Of a DNA stretch of 64,000 nt, positions 1 to 8,339 are shown piece after piece. The number at the start of each line of letters is the position of its first letter. Within the stretch, counting starts at the first letter, position 1. A program made the position numbers and the translations under genes. The notes under the pieces are model-generated. The model was not told the DNA's origin, searched no databases, and worked only from the letters and a program-made list of their open reading frames with translations. The stretch spans positions 1 through 64,000 of the forward strand of contig JAEZTQ010000064.1 in assembly GCA_023443625.1 (NCBI GenBank). The letters are read 5' to 3'. This DNA is from Bacillota bacterium. GTDB lineage: Bacteria > Bacillota_A > Clostridia > Lachnospirales > Lachnospiraceae.

Positions 1-125
1 CCAATAGTAAAGAGGCACCCCTATATAGAATAACATTTGAAAGAGTAACTTCCATCTATACTTTTTGAAAAAGTTATTTCCACCAACAGAAGGAGGAGGG
101 GTGGAATTTAGTTTTTCAATCGACG

Positions 126-147
126 AAGTGTCAGCAAGCTGACACTT
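126..147. repeat. Partial copy of dispersed repeat (3' hairpin only)
   Basis: This is a perfect hairpin with core GTGTCAGCAAGCTGACAC, extended by AA and TT at its ends. The same hairpin closes the longer repeat copies near 22344 and 56515. Only the 3' module is present, so it is a remnant or a solo module. It lies just upstream of the promoter at 162-190. Confidence 0.7.
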
Positions 148-161
148 TCTTATTTCTAGTA

Positions 162-190
162 TTTACAAAAGGAGAATTCTGAGGTATAAT
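162..190 (+). promoter_or_regulatory. Sigma-A type promoter for a small RNA
   Basis: TTTACA at 162-167 and TATAAT at 185-190 are separated by exactly 17 bases. The predicted transcription start is near 197. No open frame starts close by; the transcript would instead enter the structured segment that ends in the terminator at 351-383. Confidence 0.75.
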
Positions 191-196
191 ATTGTT

Positions 197-383
197 AAAT
201 TAATAACAAAGAATCGTTCTGACAATGAGGGTGCGCCCAAGTAGGAAGGCGAAGAATAGTTTTCCAAACTTTTATTCTAGGAATTTGGCAGTGTTAAGCC
301 GTAGCTGAAGCTGACAAAGCCTGTGATAAGGGATTTTAGTGGACTTATACTATCCTTGTGCCAACCGGTACAAGGATTTTTTT
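197..383 (+). ncRNA. Candidate structured small RNA or leader, about 185 nt
   Basis: A near-consensus promoter just upstream and an intrinsic terminator at the end delimit a transcript with no convincing ORF. Inside, AGAATA and TATTCT near 253-283 can pair, and several short G/C-rich segments can form further helices. I could not match it to a riboswitch class: the T-box, SAM, cobalamin, lysine, FMN, ydaO and c-di-GMP signatures I know are absent. It could be a free small RNA or an attenuator ahead of hydE, whose start is about 170 nt beyond the terminator. The family is unknown to me. Confidence 0.55.
351..383 (+). terminator. Intrinsic terminator of the small RNA
   Basis: An 11-bp stem (ATCCTTGTGCC with GGTACAAGGAT, one G-T pair) with an AACC loop is followed by a run of seven T. 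The dispersed repeat copy begins on the T-run. Confidence 0.85.
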
Positions 384-480
384 ATTTTATAGGAAAGTGC
401 GTTCTGTAAAATAAAAAAATTAAGATGCGCACCTCGCGGCAAGGAAGTATATTGCTTCGCAATCCGCTCGGGCGCGGAGA
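382..480. repeat. Dispersed modular repeat, copy lacking the 3' hairpin
   Basis: It begins in a terminator T-tract with a hairpin (TATTTTATAGGA against TTCTGTAAAATA), followed by the central module TGCGCACCTCG... with the small hairpin ATTGCTTCGCAAT and the closing CTCGGGCGCG. The 3' GTGTCAGC hairpin is missing. Related copies lie at 4527, 22251 and 56382. Confidence 0.8.
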
Positions 481-548
481 ATCTGCCAAAGGTACATTCT
501 TTGTTCATGTTTTTCATAAATAATAACTGGGAGAAAGGTGGATGTGAT

Positions 549-1601
549 ATGGTGGTAGATAATAGAAAACTAATACAAGAGTTGGAGGAACAAAAAATTT
601 TATCTAAGGAGGACTTTATAACTCTAATCTCTACAATATCAGAAGAAGAAATGGAATTGTTAAGGCAGAGAGCACAGCGTAGAACCAATGAGTATTTTGG
701 TAATAAAATATACACTCGTGGCTTGATTGAATTTACAAATTACTGCAAGAATGACTGTTATTACTGTGGAATCAGAAGAAGCAATCATGAAGTGGAACGA
801 TATCGCCTAACCACGGAGCAAATACATAACTGCTGTGAGGAAGGATATAGATTGGGATTTCGAACCTTCGTTTTACAAGGAGGGGAGGATGGAAGTTATA
901 CCGATGAAGATCTGATAGAAATCATCAAAATGATTAAATCTGAATTTGCTGATTGCGCTCTTACACTATCCCTAGGTGAGAGAAGTTACGACAGCTATCT
1001 GGCATTTTTTGAGGCAGGGGCTGACAGGTATTTACTAAGACATGAAACTGCCAATCCTGAGCACTATGCTAAGTTACACCCAGAGAAATTATCTCTTACC
1101 ACTAGAAAGGAATGTCTTACTAATTTGAAGAAAATTGGCTTTCAGGTGGGAGCAGGTTTTATGGTGGGCTCACCCTACCAGACTATAGAAAATATAGCAG
1201 AGGATTTACTCTTTATGAAAGAACTATCACCCCAGATGATAGGGATTGGTCCTTTTATTCCCCATCATCAAACACCCTTTGCAAACACAAAGGGAGGGAC
1301 TCTTGATCAGACTTTAATCCTCATCAGTATACTACGACTGATGCAGCCTAATGTACTTTTACCTGCAACAACAGCCTTAGGTACCATAAGTCCCAACGGC
1401 AGAGAATTAGGAATACTTCACGGAGCCAATGTAGTAATGCCTAATCTTTCACCAACCTCAGTGCGTAAAAAATATGAGTTATACGATAACAAAATCTGTA
1501 CAGGGGATGAGGCAGCAGAATGTCGCTTCTGTCTAGAGGGAAGAGTTAGAAAAATAGGCTATGAGCTTGCAGTTGACCGTGGTGATTATAAGCCTGAATA
1601 A
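549..1601 (+). CDS. hydE: [FeFe]-hydrogenase maturase HydE (radical SAM)
   Basis: HydE is a radical SAM enzyme that, with HydG and HydF, builds the 2Fe subcluster of the [FeFe]-hydrogenase H-cluster in the cytoplasm. The cluster motif CxxxCxxC is visible as Cys66, Cys70 and Cys73 (YCKNDCYYCG). The 350-residue length fits the family. I chose ATG 549 because AAAGGTGG at 534-541 sits at the right distance; an upstream in-frame ATG at 501 has no ribosome site and adds 16 atypical residues. It is followed by hydG after a 113-bp gap and then hydF, a full maturase set. No hydrogenase structural gene lies in the window. The HydE call rests on motif, length and neighbours. Confidence 0.95.
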   Translation: MVVDNRKLIQELEEQKILSKEDFITLISTISEEEMELLRQRAQRRTNEYFGNKIYTRGLIEFTNYCKNDCYYCGIRRSNHEVERYRLTTEQIHNCCEEGYRLGFRTFVLQGGEDGSYTDEDLIEIIKMIKSEFADCALTLSLGERSYDSYLAFFEAGADRYLLRHETANPEHYAKLHPEKLSLTTRKECLTNLKKIGFQVGAGFMVGSPYQTIENIAEDLLFMKELSPQMIGIGPFIPHHQTPFANTKGGTLDQTLILISILRLMQPNVLLPATTALGTISPNGRELGILHGANVVMPNLSPTSVRKKYELYDNKICTGDEAAECRFCLEGRVRKIGYELAVDRGDYKPE

Positions 1602-1714
1602 AACAGTAAGGAAGCAGCCAAAGATTAGTATAAGGTAACAACCAAAGGTTTCTAAATATAAATCAACAGGATACCCTAGAGGGTGTATTTTGTTCCTATA
1701 AAGGAGAGACAGCT

Positions 1715-3133
1715 ATGTATGATGTAAAATCAAAAAAAGCAGAGGAATTTATAAATCATGAGGAAATTCTGGATACCTTAGAGTATGCCAGTGCCAATAA
1801 AAATAATAGAGAGTTAATTGACAGTATATTAAAGAAAGCTGAGGCTATGAAGGGTATCACCCACCGCGAGGCCTTGGTTTTACTGGAATGTGATTTAGAG
1901 GATGAGGTTCAACGAATATATCACTTGGCAATGAAGATTAAAGAGAGGCTATATGGTAACCGCATCGTTATGTTTGCACCCTTATATTTATCTAACTACT
2001 GTGTCAATGGTTGTGTTTATTGCCCTTATCATTATATCAACAAGGAAATTCCTAGAAAAAAGCTTACTCAGGAGGAGATTAGAAGAGAAGTTATTGCACT
2101 TCAGGATATGGGCCATAAGCGTTTGGCCTTAGAAGCAGGAGAGGATCCAGTGAATAACCCCATCGACTATATCTTAGATAGCATTAACACCATTTACTCC
2201 ATCAAACATAAGAATGGTGCAATTCGTAGGGTTAATGTAAATATTGCTGCAACAACGGTGGAGAATTATGGTAAACTAAAGGATGCAGGAATTGGTACTT
2301 ACATTTTATTTCAGGAGACCTACCATAAGGAAAACTACGAGAAGCTCCATCCAACAGGACCAAAGCACAATTATGCTTATCATACAGAAGCCATGGATCG
2401 TGCCATGGAGGCGGGAATTGATGATGTAGGTTTGGGAGTTCTCTATGGACTAAATATGTATCGCTATGATTTTGTAGGTATTTTAATGCATGCAGAGCAT
2501 CTGGAAGCAGCTATGGGTGTTGGACCTCATACCATAAGCGTTCCTCGTATTCGTCCAGCTAATGATATTGATACTGCTGATTTCCAGGATGCAATCTCTG
2601 ATGAAATCTTTGAGAGAATTGTTGCAATTCTTAGAATTGCAGTACCTTATACGGGAATTATTGTATCCACAAGAGAATCCAAGGCCAGCAGAGAAAAAGC
2701 ATTAAAACTAGGAGTCTCACAGATAAGCGGAGGTTCCAAGACCAGTGTAGGCGGTTATGCCGAGCCTGAGGATGAAAATGAGAGCTCTGCCCAATTTGAT
2801 GTAGAAGATAATAGAACCTTAGATGAGGTGGTTAATTGGCTTCTTGAATTAGGACATATCCCTAGCTTTTGTACCGCTTGTTATAGGGAGGGACGTACGG
2901 GAGATCGTTTTATGTCCCTAGTTAAATCAGGACAATTATCTAATTGCTGTCAGCCAAATGCACTTATGACTTTGAAGGAATACTTAGAAGATTATGCTTC
3001 AGAGGCTTCTAAGATAAAGGGAGAGGCTTTGATTGAGAGAGAACTGACCAAAATCCCCAATGAGAAGGTTCTTAAGATAGCCATAGATAATTTAGTCAAA
3101 ATAGAAGCCGGCAGCAGAGATTTTAGATTTTAA
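1715..3133 (+). CDS. hydG: [FeFe]-hydrogenase maturase HydG (radical SAM tyrosine lyase)
   Basis: HydG cleaves tyrosine to give the CO and CN ligands delivered as an Fe(CO)2(CN) synthon for the H-cluster. The radical SAM motif is Cys96, Cys100 and Cys103 (YCVNGCVYCPY). The C-terminal auxiliary cluster motif CX2CX22C is intact as Cys386, Cys389 and Cys412, in the contexts CTACYREGRTGDRF and NCCQPNA. At 472 residues it is the usual size. The start is supported by AAAGGAGAG a few bases upstream. It sits between hydE and hydF on the same strand. Confidence 0.97.
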   Translation: MYDVKSKKAEEFINHEEILDTLEYASANKNNRELIDSILKKAEAMKGITHREALVLLECDLEDEVQRIYHLAMKIKERLYGNRIVMFAPLYLSNYCVNGCVYCPYHYINKEIPRKKLTQEEIRREVIALQDMGHKRLALEAGEDPVNNPIDYILDSINTIYSIKHKNGAIRRVNVNIAATTVENYGKLKDAGIGTYILFQETYHKENYEKLHPTGPKHNYAYHTEAMDRAMEAGIDDVGLGVLYGLNMYRYDFVGILMHAEHLEAAMGVGPHTISVPRIRPANDIDTADFQDAISDEIFERIVAILRIAVPYTGIIVSTRESKASREKALKLGVSQISGGSKTSVGGYAEPEDENESSAQFDVEDNRTLDEVVNWLLELGHIPSFCTACYREGRTGDRFMSLVKSGQLSNCCQPNALMTLKEYLEDYASEASKIKGEALIERELTKIPNEKVLKIAIDNLVKIEAGSRDFRF

Positions 3134-3249
3134 TTTCTAAAGGGTATAGTTACTTGCTAGATTATCAAATTATAAATGAATTAAGCTAGAAAGGGTTTAT
3201 ATTTTGAAATATAAAACACCTAATAGTTAGGGTAAGGAGGAAGATTACT

Positions 3250-4443
3250 ATGGGTTTAAATGATACACCACGGGCAAATCAGCTGCATATAGGCATCTTT
3301 GGCAAAAGAAACAGCGGGAAATCAACCTTGATCAATGCTATAACCGGTCACAATACAGCCCTTGTCTCTGATGTTGCAGGAACAACCACAGACCCAGTAT
3401 ATAAAACAATTGAAATACATGGAATAGGGCCCTGTGTTCTTATTGATACAGCGGGCTTTGATGATATTGGCGATTTGGGGTATATGAGAGTGGAGAAGAC
3501 CAAGTTGGCTATGGAGAAAACTGACATAGCTTTGATTGTATGCAGCGTGGAGGATATTACCCAGGAGCTAGAATGGGCAAAAGAATTTAAAAATCGTAAA
3601 ACTCCTATAATAATGGTTATTAATAAGATAGATCAGATTAACAATACGGATGAAATTCGCAATAAAATAGTAGCTGCTTTAAAGACAGAACCTATCAAAA
3701 TCAGTGCCATATCAAAGTTTGGGATGGAGAAGATTAGAGAAGAAATTATTCGTAATATTCCAGAGGATTATGATGCCAAAAGTATTACAGGCAATCTAGT
3801 TGAGGAGGGGGATACTGTGTTACTTGTTATGCCCCAGGATATCCAAGCACCCAAGGGACGTCTTATACTGCCCCAGGTACAAACCCTACGAGAGCTTCTT
3901 GATAAGAAATGTATTGTGCTTAGCAGTACAGCAGATAAGTTTGAGGAGGCTTTATCCAGTCTGGTGAAACCACCAAAGCTGATTATTACGGACTCTCAGG
4001 TGTTTTCTCAGGTATATAGCAAAAAGCCTGCCCAGACCATGCTTACCTCCTTCTCTGTATTATTTGCCAGCCATAAAGGGGATATTGACTTCTTTGTGGA
4101 GAGTGCTAGTGCCCTTGATGAATTAACAGAGGCTTCCAAGGTACTGATTGCAGAAGCCTGTACCCATGTTCCTCAGACGGAGGATATAGGAAGAATAAAG
4201 CTTCCCCGTATGTTAAGGCAGAAAGTAGGGGAGGGTTTAACTATCGTGAATGTAAGCGGTAATGATTTCCCTAAGGATCTTAGGGAATATGATTTGATAA
4301 TTCAATGTGGTGCCTGCATGTTCAACCGCAAATATGTGATGAGCAGAGTGGAGCAGGCTAAGGAGCAAAAGATACCCATGACTAATTATGGTATAGCAAT
4401 TGCCTACCTTACCAAAATCCTTGATAAGATAACTCTTGTATAG
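3250..4443 (+). CDS. hydF: [FeFe]-hydrogenase maturation GTPase/scaffold HydF
   Basis: HydF is the GTPase scaffold that receives the 2Fe precursor from HydE and HydG and passes it to apo-HydA. The N-terminal G domain shows the P-loop GKRNSGKST near residues 18-26, DTAGFDD and NKID. The C-terminal cluster site is Cys304-x-His306, then 45 residues, then Gln352-Cys353-Gly-Ala-Cys356. The usual HCxxC is therefore QCxxC, so the His before the Cys pair is lost; the three Cys ligands remain. Length (397 residues) and the AAGGAGG ribosome site are normal. It is the last gene before a strong terminator. Confidence 0.96.
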   Translation: MGLNDTPRANQLHIGIFGKRNSGKSTLINAITGHNTALVSDVAGTTTDPVYKTIEIHGIGPCVLIDTAGFDDIGDLGYMRVEKTKLAMEKTDIALIVCSVEDITQELEWAKEFKNRKTPIIMVINKIDQINNTDEIRNKIVAALKTEPIKISAISKFGMEKIREEIIRNIPEDYDAKSITGNLVEEGDTVLLVMPQDIQAPKGRLILPQVQTLRELLDKKCIVLSSTADKFEEALSSLVKPPKLIITDSQVFSQVYSKKPAQTMLTSFSVLFASHKGDIDFFVESASALDELTEASKVLIAEACTHVPQTEDIGRIKLPRMLRQKVGEGLTIVNVSGNDFPKDLREYDLIIQCGACMFNRKYVMSRVEQAKEQKIPMTNYGIAIAYLTKILDKITLV

Positions 4444-4496
4444 TAAGAAAATCAATCCATGAATGATATATTTAGAGTAAATAGAGAATGAACCTT

Positions 4497-4530
4497 AAGA
4501 AAGAAACCTGCTATGGGTTTCTTTCTTATT
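4497..4530 (+). terminator. Intrinsic terminator after hydF
   Basis: A 12-bp perfect stem (AAGAAAGAAACC with GGTTTCTTTCTT) has a short loop. The T-rich 3' side merges directly into the dispersed repeat copy. Confidence 0.75.
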
Positions 4531-4692
4531 TCATAGGAAATTTCTCGTTACTATATAGTGTTAAATTATGACCCTATGAAATAAAAATCACTGCGTGAAG
4601 TATGCGCACCTCAGGCAAGGAAGTATATTGTTTCGCAATCTCCTCGGGCGTGAAGTGTCAGTAAGCAGAAACTTTCTTGTTCAACAGGAAAT
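4527..4692. repeat. Dispersed modular repeat, long copy
   Basis: The first hairpin is TTATTTCATAGG (4527-4538) with CCTATGAAATAA (4573-4584) around a 34-nt loop. Then follow the central TGCGCACCTC... module with ATTGTTTCGCAAT, and a decayed 3' hairpin (AGTGTCAGTAAGC...). The last bases CAGGAAATT echo the ATAGGAAA at the 5' end. It is nearly identical over about 150 bp to the copy at 56382. The open frame at 4595-4783 lies inside the repeat and is not a gene. Confidence 0.85.
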
Positions 4693-4852
4693 TAAAGCAT
4701 ACTTGTTACTTCTCCATTGGAATGAATTATTTGACACAGGAATAAATTCCCTATATTATAAAGTCAGTTATATTCATATGTAAATAATACAATTATTTAA
4801 AAGCTTGAGAAGAAAAGAATAAACATAAATTCATGAGCTAATAGGAGAAGAG

Positions 4853-5827
4853 ATGGAGAGTGCAACAAAGAACAAACAAAAACAGGAAGATATTATAAAA
4901 ATGGTCCACCATGCCTTTGGTAGAGATCTTACTATGGAGGATATCTCAATCAAAGAGCTGACAGAGGGGTACTTTAATGTAGCCTATGAGATAGGGCTAT
5001 CAGGTCAAGCAGTAATCCTAAAAATTGCACCCGACCCAGGGGCAACCATTATGTCCTATGAGAAGAATGTGATGGCGGCGGAAGTAGAGGGATTAAGGAG
5101 AGTGAGGGAGGAGACTGAAGTGCCCGTTCCCCAGGTGCTATTTTATGATGATAGCAAAGGTATCTGTAATGGGGATTATTTCTTTATGGAGAAGTTAAGT
5201 GGAGAAAGCTTTAATAAATTAAAAGGTAATGGTTTGGATGACTTTGAAGTTAATAAAATATTATATGGGATGGGTGAATATAACAAAGAGATAAATCAAA
5301 TAAAAAATAGCAGCTTTGGATATCTTGGTCAACCAGATAAGCAGGGTAAGGAGTGGAAGGATATCTTTCTAAGCATGATATCCCGTGTCCTTGAGGACGG
5401 AGAGAAAATAGAAATTAATCTGGGAATAGAGTATGACAGGATACGTAACCAAATAGATAGAGCAAGTTTTTCTCTTATGGAGGTCAAAGAGCCAGTGCTT
5501 GTTCATTGGGATCTATGGGATGGTAATGTCTTTGTAAAGGATAGAAAGATAAGTGGCATTATAGACTTTGAGAGGGCACTATGGGGCGACCCCTTAATGG
5601 AATATTATTTCCGCCAGCACGCTTGTCAGGAAGAATTTATTAAAGGGTATGGGACGGACTTACGATTAATGGCTCCCATGAGAGCCTTACTATACGATAT
5701 CTATCTCTACCTAATCATGATAATCGAAACCAAATACCGTAATTATCCTGATAACTGGCAATATCAATTTGCCACAAGTAGATTAGCCCAGGCCGTTGAA
5801 GAATTAGATGGATTACTCAATACATAA
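4853..5827 (+). CDS. APH-family (aminoglycoside/choline kinase fold) phosphotransferase
   Basis: The protein has 324 residues and the kinase fold of the phosphotransferase enzyme family. The catalytic loop HWDLWDGNVF near residues 222-231 matches the HxDxxxxN pattern, and IDFERALWGDP follows as the metal-binding DFG-like motif. The substrate cannot be read from sequence; the family includes antibiotic kinases, small-molecule kinases and fructosamine kinase-like enzymes. Nothing nearby suggests a resistance island, so a housekeeping small-molecule kinase is as likely. The start at ATG 4853 follows TAGGAG. It is a single-gene unit, convergent with the WG-repeat gene. Confidence 0.8.
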   Translation: MESATKNKQKQEDIIKMVHHAFGRDLTMEDISIKELTEGYFNVAYEIGLSGQAVILKIAPDPGATIMSYEKNVMAAEVEGLRRVREETEVPVPQVLFYDDSKGICNGDYFFMEKLSGESFNKLKGNGLDDFEVNKILYGMGEYNKEINQIKNSSFGYLGQPDKQGKEWKDIFLSMISRVLEDGEKIEINLGIEYDRIRNQIDRASFSLMEVKEPVLVHWDLWDGNVFVKDRKISGIIDFERALWGDPLMEYYFRQHACQEEFIKGYGTDLRLMAPMRALLYDIYLYLIMIIETKYRNYPDNWQYQFATSRLAQAVEELDGLLNT

Positions 5828-5945
5828 ACAAATGTCCGAAATAAATACTAGAAGATCCGCAATAACTATTACATAAAAATATTAGAAGAACAAAAACCCA
5901 AAAGCAAGTTCGGAAATATATCCCAGGCACATAGAAAGCAAGACC

Positions 5946-6122
5946 AGAAAATAAAGATATGAGGGAAGAATCTGCTGATGTGTTCCGTTAGAACGGACAG
6001 GGGATTACAATGTACATATTCGACAGACATAGCTTTTAATATGTCTAGTCGAATAGGAACATGTAATTCCCTGTCCGGGCGTCGGAAGTACATGCAGAGC
6101 TTCCCTCATATCTTTATTTTCT
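5946..6122. repeat. 177-bp near-perfect inverted repeat (MITE-like hairpin)
   Basis: The two 23-bp ends, 5946-5968 and 6100-6122, are exact reverse complements. Pairing continues inward through TCTGC..TTCCG and CGGACAGGG..ATTACA to a central AGACATA/TATGTCT palindrome, so one strand folds into a single long hairpin. It fills most of the gap between two convergent genes. It could be a miniature inverted-repeat element or a bidirectional terminator. No flanking target duplication is obvious to me. The minus-strand open frame at 5869-6093 is an artefact of this element. Confidence 0.85.
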
Positions 6123-6167
6123 AGCATATTCCTCAATCGTGCCTGTACAAATAACACACACAATCAT

Positions 6168-7844
6168 CTATTTGAAGGCATTCCAGAATGCCCCATTAAA
6201 GTCGATATAATCATATAGAGATTGGAAGGATATCTCAAACTCCACAAAACCTGCAGCATAAGCTGCAATATCATAAGGATAAAAGTAAATCGTCAAAGCT
6301 TTTGTTGATACTTTAAAGTAGGGTTTCTCTGGAATTCCATTAAAAGGACTATCAAAATACATAGAGTCATCATCGGTGCTACGTATAGCGATTTCAGTAC
6401 TTATAAATTCATTAATTTTAGTAACATAATCACTATCGGCGATAAATAAATCTTTGAACTCATATAAGGATCCGCTATTAATATCCATATAGTAACAATC
6501 CCTAATTGGCATTCCATGAGCAGCACCAAAGGGATAGTCATATCCATTTCGCTCAACTACAAGAAGATTTTTCATAATACTAGCTTTAAAGGTATCTGCC
6601 ACGGATACATTGGGAAGAAGATCTTTACGGCTGTCAACAAATAGACTTCGCAGCTTCACATTAATAGTATCCTCTGCAGTTTTATTACTAAGACCTTCAA
6701 TACGGGGATAGTAAGTATAGGCATATTTATTATGTTTAAATTTTATTTCCTTTGCTATAATACCCTGGGATAGGGTTTGGAAGGTATCCTCCTGCCAGAT
6801 TAGGGTATAGTCTTTCTTATAATATGCAAGCTTTCCGTCAATATCTGCTTTAATTACATCACCAAACATTGTAACGGTGCCTCTTCCTTCAAATTTGGGA
6901 AGGCCAGAGAGTGCCTGCCCATCGGGCCCGATAAAATAAGTGAAGGTGTCATCGGTAGTTGAGATATATCCATTATGGGAGCTTATATCATAAAGAAGGT
7001 AATCCGTTAATTGAGTGCCTTTGGAATCGTAGAAAGCAGCGGGTAGGGTACTATTAATAGCACTAGTATCCTCATGCTTTGCTTTTAGGGCAAATAAGTC
7101 CTTTCCAATATAACTAATCTCGCTATAATCGTCCTTGATTATCTCTTCACCTGTAAGCTTTACAACACCATAATTACCCTTGGAGTTATAATAGATAACA
7201 TATCCATCCTCAATAAAGAGGGGATTATATTTGGAATCTAGCTCATAGCTTTCTAAGGTTTTGCCTAATTTATTGATTAAAGCATATTTGCCTTTCCCGG
7301 AATACACATAGGCAGTATCCTCCTTACCAAAATTACTTACAAGCTCATACTGAGGCTTTATAATCTCTTTGCCATCTTTATTGATATAACCATAGAGAGT
7401 CTGGTCGCCTCCATACCTAGATATTATGGCAGTATCATTATAAAAATCTCCAATGGGATTCTTACTGGTATAAAAAATATTACCCATTGTATCTATGGCT
7501 AGATATTTCTCATCCATATAAACAATAGCATAATTACTGTGAAAATCATTTGCTTCATCAAAGGCGGGCTTAATCACAAAAGTGCCGCTAGAATCAATGT
7601 AGCCATAGACTTTTTTACCATCAATCTCCTGTGAAGCAGGATATAAATCTGTAACAGACTCTGATATCGGTGCTGTAGTTGGTGTGACTGTAGGAGTAGG
7701 TGTATTTGTAGGCTTAGGAGAGATAGTCTCTGAAGGTATGTCATTATTCTGTGTATCACGGTCCTTACTAAGATTAAGATACACCACAAAACCTATGATG
7801 ATTAAAAGTAAAATAGCTAATAGGGTAAAAAATCTTGCCTTCAT
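6168..7844 (-). CDS. Membrane-anchored WG-repeat protein with DUF3298-like C terminus
   Basis: The protein has 558 residues. A single N-terminal membrane segment (residues about 6-24) is followed by a Thr/Pro-rich linker (about 40-66). WG-type beta repeats follow (GYIDSSGTFVIKP..F, YGYINKDGKEIIKPQYE and others). From about residue 375 the region resembles DUF3298/RsiV-like extracellular domains, with KTAEDTINVKLRSLF and FGAAHGMPIRDCYYMDI. It is therefore probably anchored with its bulk outside the cell, where WG repeats are thought to bind ligands or proteins. No enzymatic motif is evident. The start follows a GGAGGTGCC-type ribosome site. It is monocistronic and convergent with the kinase gene. 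The function is unknown. Confidence 0.75.
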   Translation of the reverse strand: MKARFFTLLAILLLIIIGFVVYLNLSKDRDTQNNDIPSETISPKPTNTPTPTVTPTTAPISESVTDLYPASQEIDGKKVYGYIDSSGTFVIKPAFDEANDFHSNYAIVYMDEKYLAIDTMGNIFYTSKNPIGDFYNDTAIISRYGGDQTLYGYINKDGKEIIKPQYELVSNFGKEDTAYVYSGKGKYALINKLGKTLESYELDSKYNPLFIEDGYVIYYNSKGNYGVVKLTGEEIIKDDYSEISYIGKDLFALKAKHEDTSAINSTLPAAFYDSKGTQLTDYLLYDISSHNGYISTTDDTFTYFIGPDGQALSGLPKFEGRGTVTMFGDVIKADIDGKLAYYKKDYTLIWQEDTFQTLSQGIIAKEIKFKHNKYAYTYYPRIEGLSNKTAEDTINVKLRSLFVDSRKDLLPNVSVADTFKASIMKNLLVVERNGYDYPFGAAHGMPIRDCYYMDINSGSLYEFKDLFIADSDYVTKINEFISTEIAIRSTDDDSMYFDSPFNGIPEKPYFKVSTKALTIYFYPYDIAAYAAGFVEFEISFQSLYDYIDFNGAFWNAFK

Positions 7845-8136
7845 ATGGGCACCTCCATTATGTATTTAAGGCGAATTATAACAATATCACTTGTTTGTTA
7901 AATACGATTATAGCAATTTAAATTAACTAGCTTCCTTTAAATTGTTTGAATTTCCATATGTAATATTCACCTATGATCATTAGATCCTGCGTTTTTGACT
8001 AAATACTTAGAAAACATTGTACTAATTATAAATAAAAACTGATGCTATGTAAAGTTAAAGGATATTAAATATGTATATCATTTCTGTTACAACAATTAGT
8101 AAACACATTAATATATTGGATGTAGTGGTAAAATGT
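7845..8136. other. Intergenic, AT-rich, no gene seen
   Basis: This is the upstream region of the WG-repeat gene. I see no ORF with a ribosome site, no tRNA and no strong hairpin. It probably carries the promoter of the minus-strand gene, but I could not fix one with confidence. Confidence 0.5.
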
Positions 8137-8259
8137 GCTAGTCATTGATGGTTTATTAGCCCCTAAGTAATAAATAGCAGGCTTGGTGCAAGGCTAGATT
8201 CCCTTGCAGATTTCCTGCTACTTGTTATTGTAATGACTTGTATGGTTATCAATCATAGC
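8137..8259. repeat. Long imperfect hairpin, about 123 nt
   Basis: There are three nested helices. GCTAGTCATTGAT pairs imperfectly with ATCAATCATAGC at the outside. AATAA.TAGCAGG pairs with CCTGCTA..TTATT in the middle. TGCAAGG pairs with CCTTGCA at the tip. It lies beyond the 3' end of the minus-strand splB gene. It could be an RNA structure, a degenerate miniature element or an extended terminator, but no clean T-run follows on either strand. Confidence 0.55.
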
Positions 8260-8339
8260 ATTGCTTTCAGTTAGAAGAACTGCTGATACATATCGTGTCA
8301 GAGCAGCCTGACCCAGACCGGAGGGGATTGCTTTGGTGA

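Noticed and set aside
382..480. Group II intron remnant, suggested by location after a terminator
   Set aside because: No domain V-like hairpin and no reverse transcriptase sequence; only the site preference is similar.
350..715. 121-codon open frame on the minus strand
   Set aside because: It overlaps the terminator, the dispersed repeat and the start of hydE, and has no ribosome site.
4595..4783. 62-codon open frame on the plus strand
   Set aside because: It lies within the dispersed repeat copy; the peptide is a translation of repeat modules.
4853..5827. Calling the APH-fold kinase an antibiotic-resistance gene
   Set aside because: Only the general kinase motifs are visible; there is no mobile context and the substrate cannot be read from sequence.
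5869..6093. 74-codon open frame on the minus strand
   Set aside because: It sits across the 177-bp hairpin element and lacks a ribosome site.
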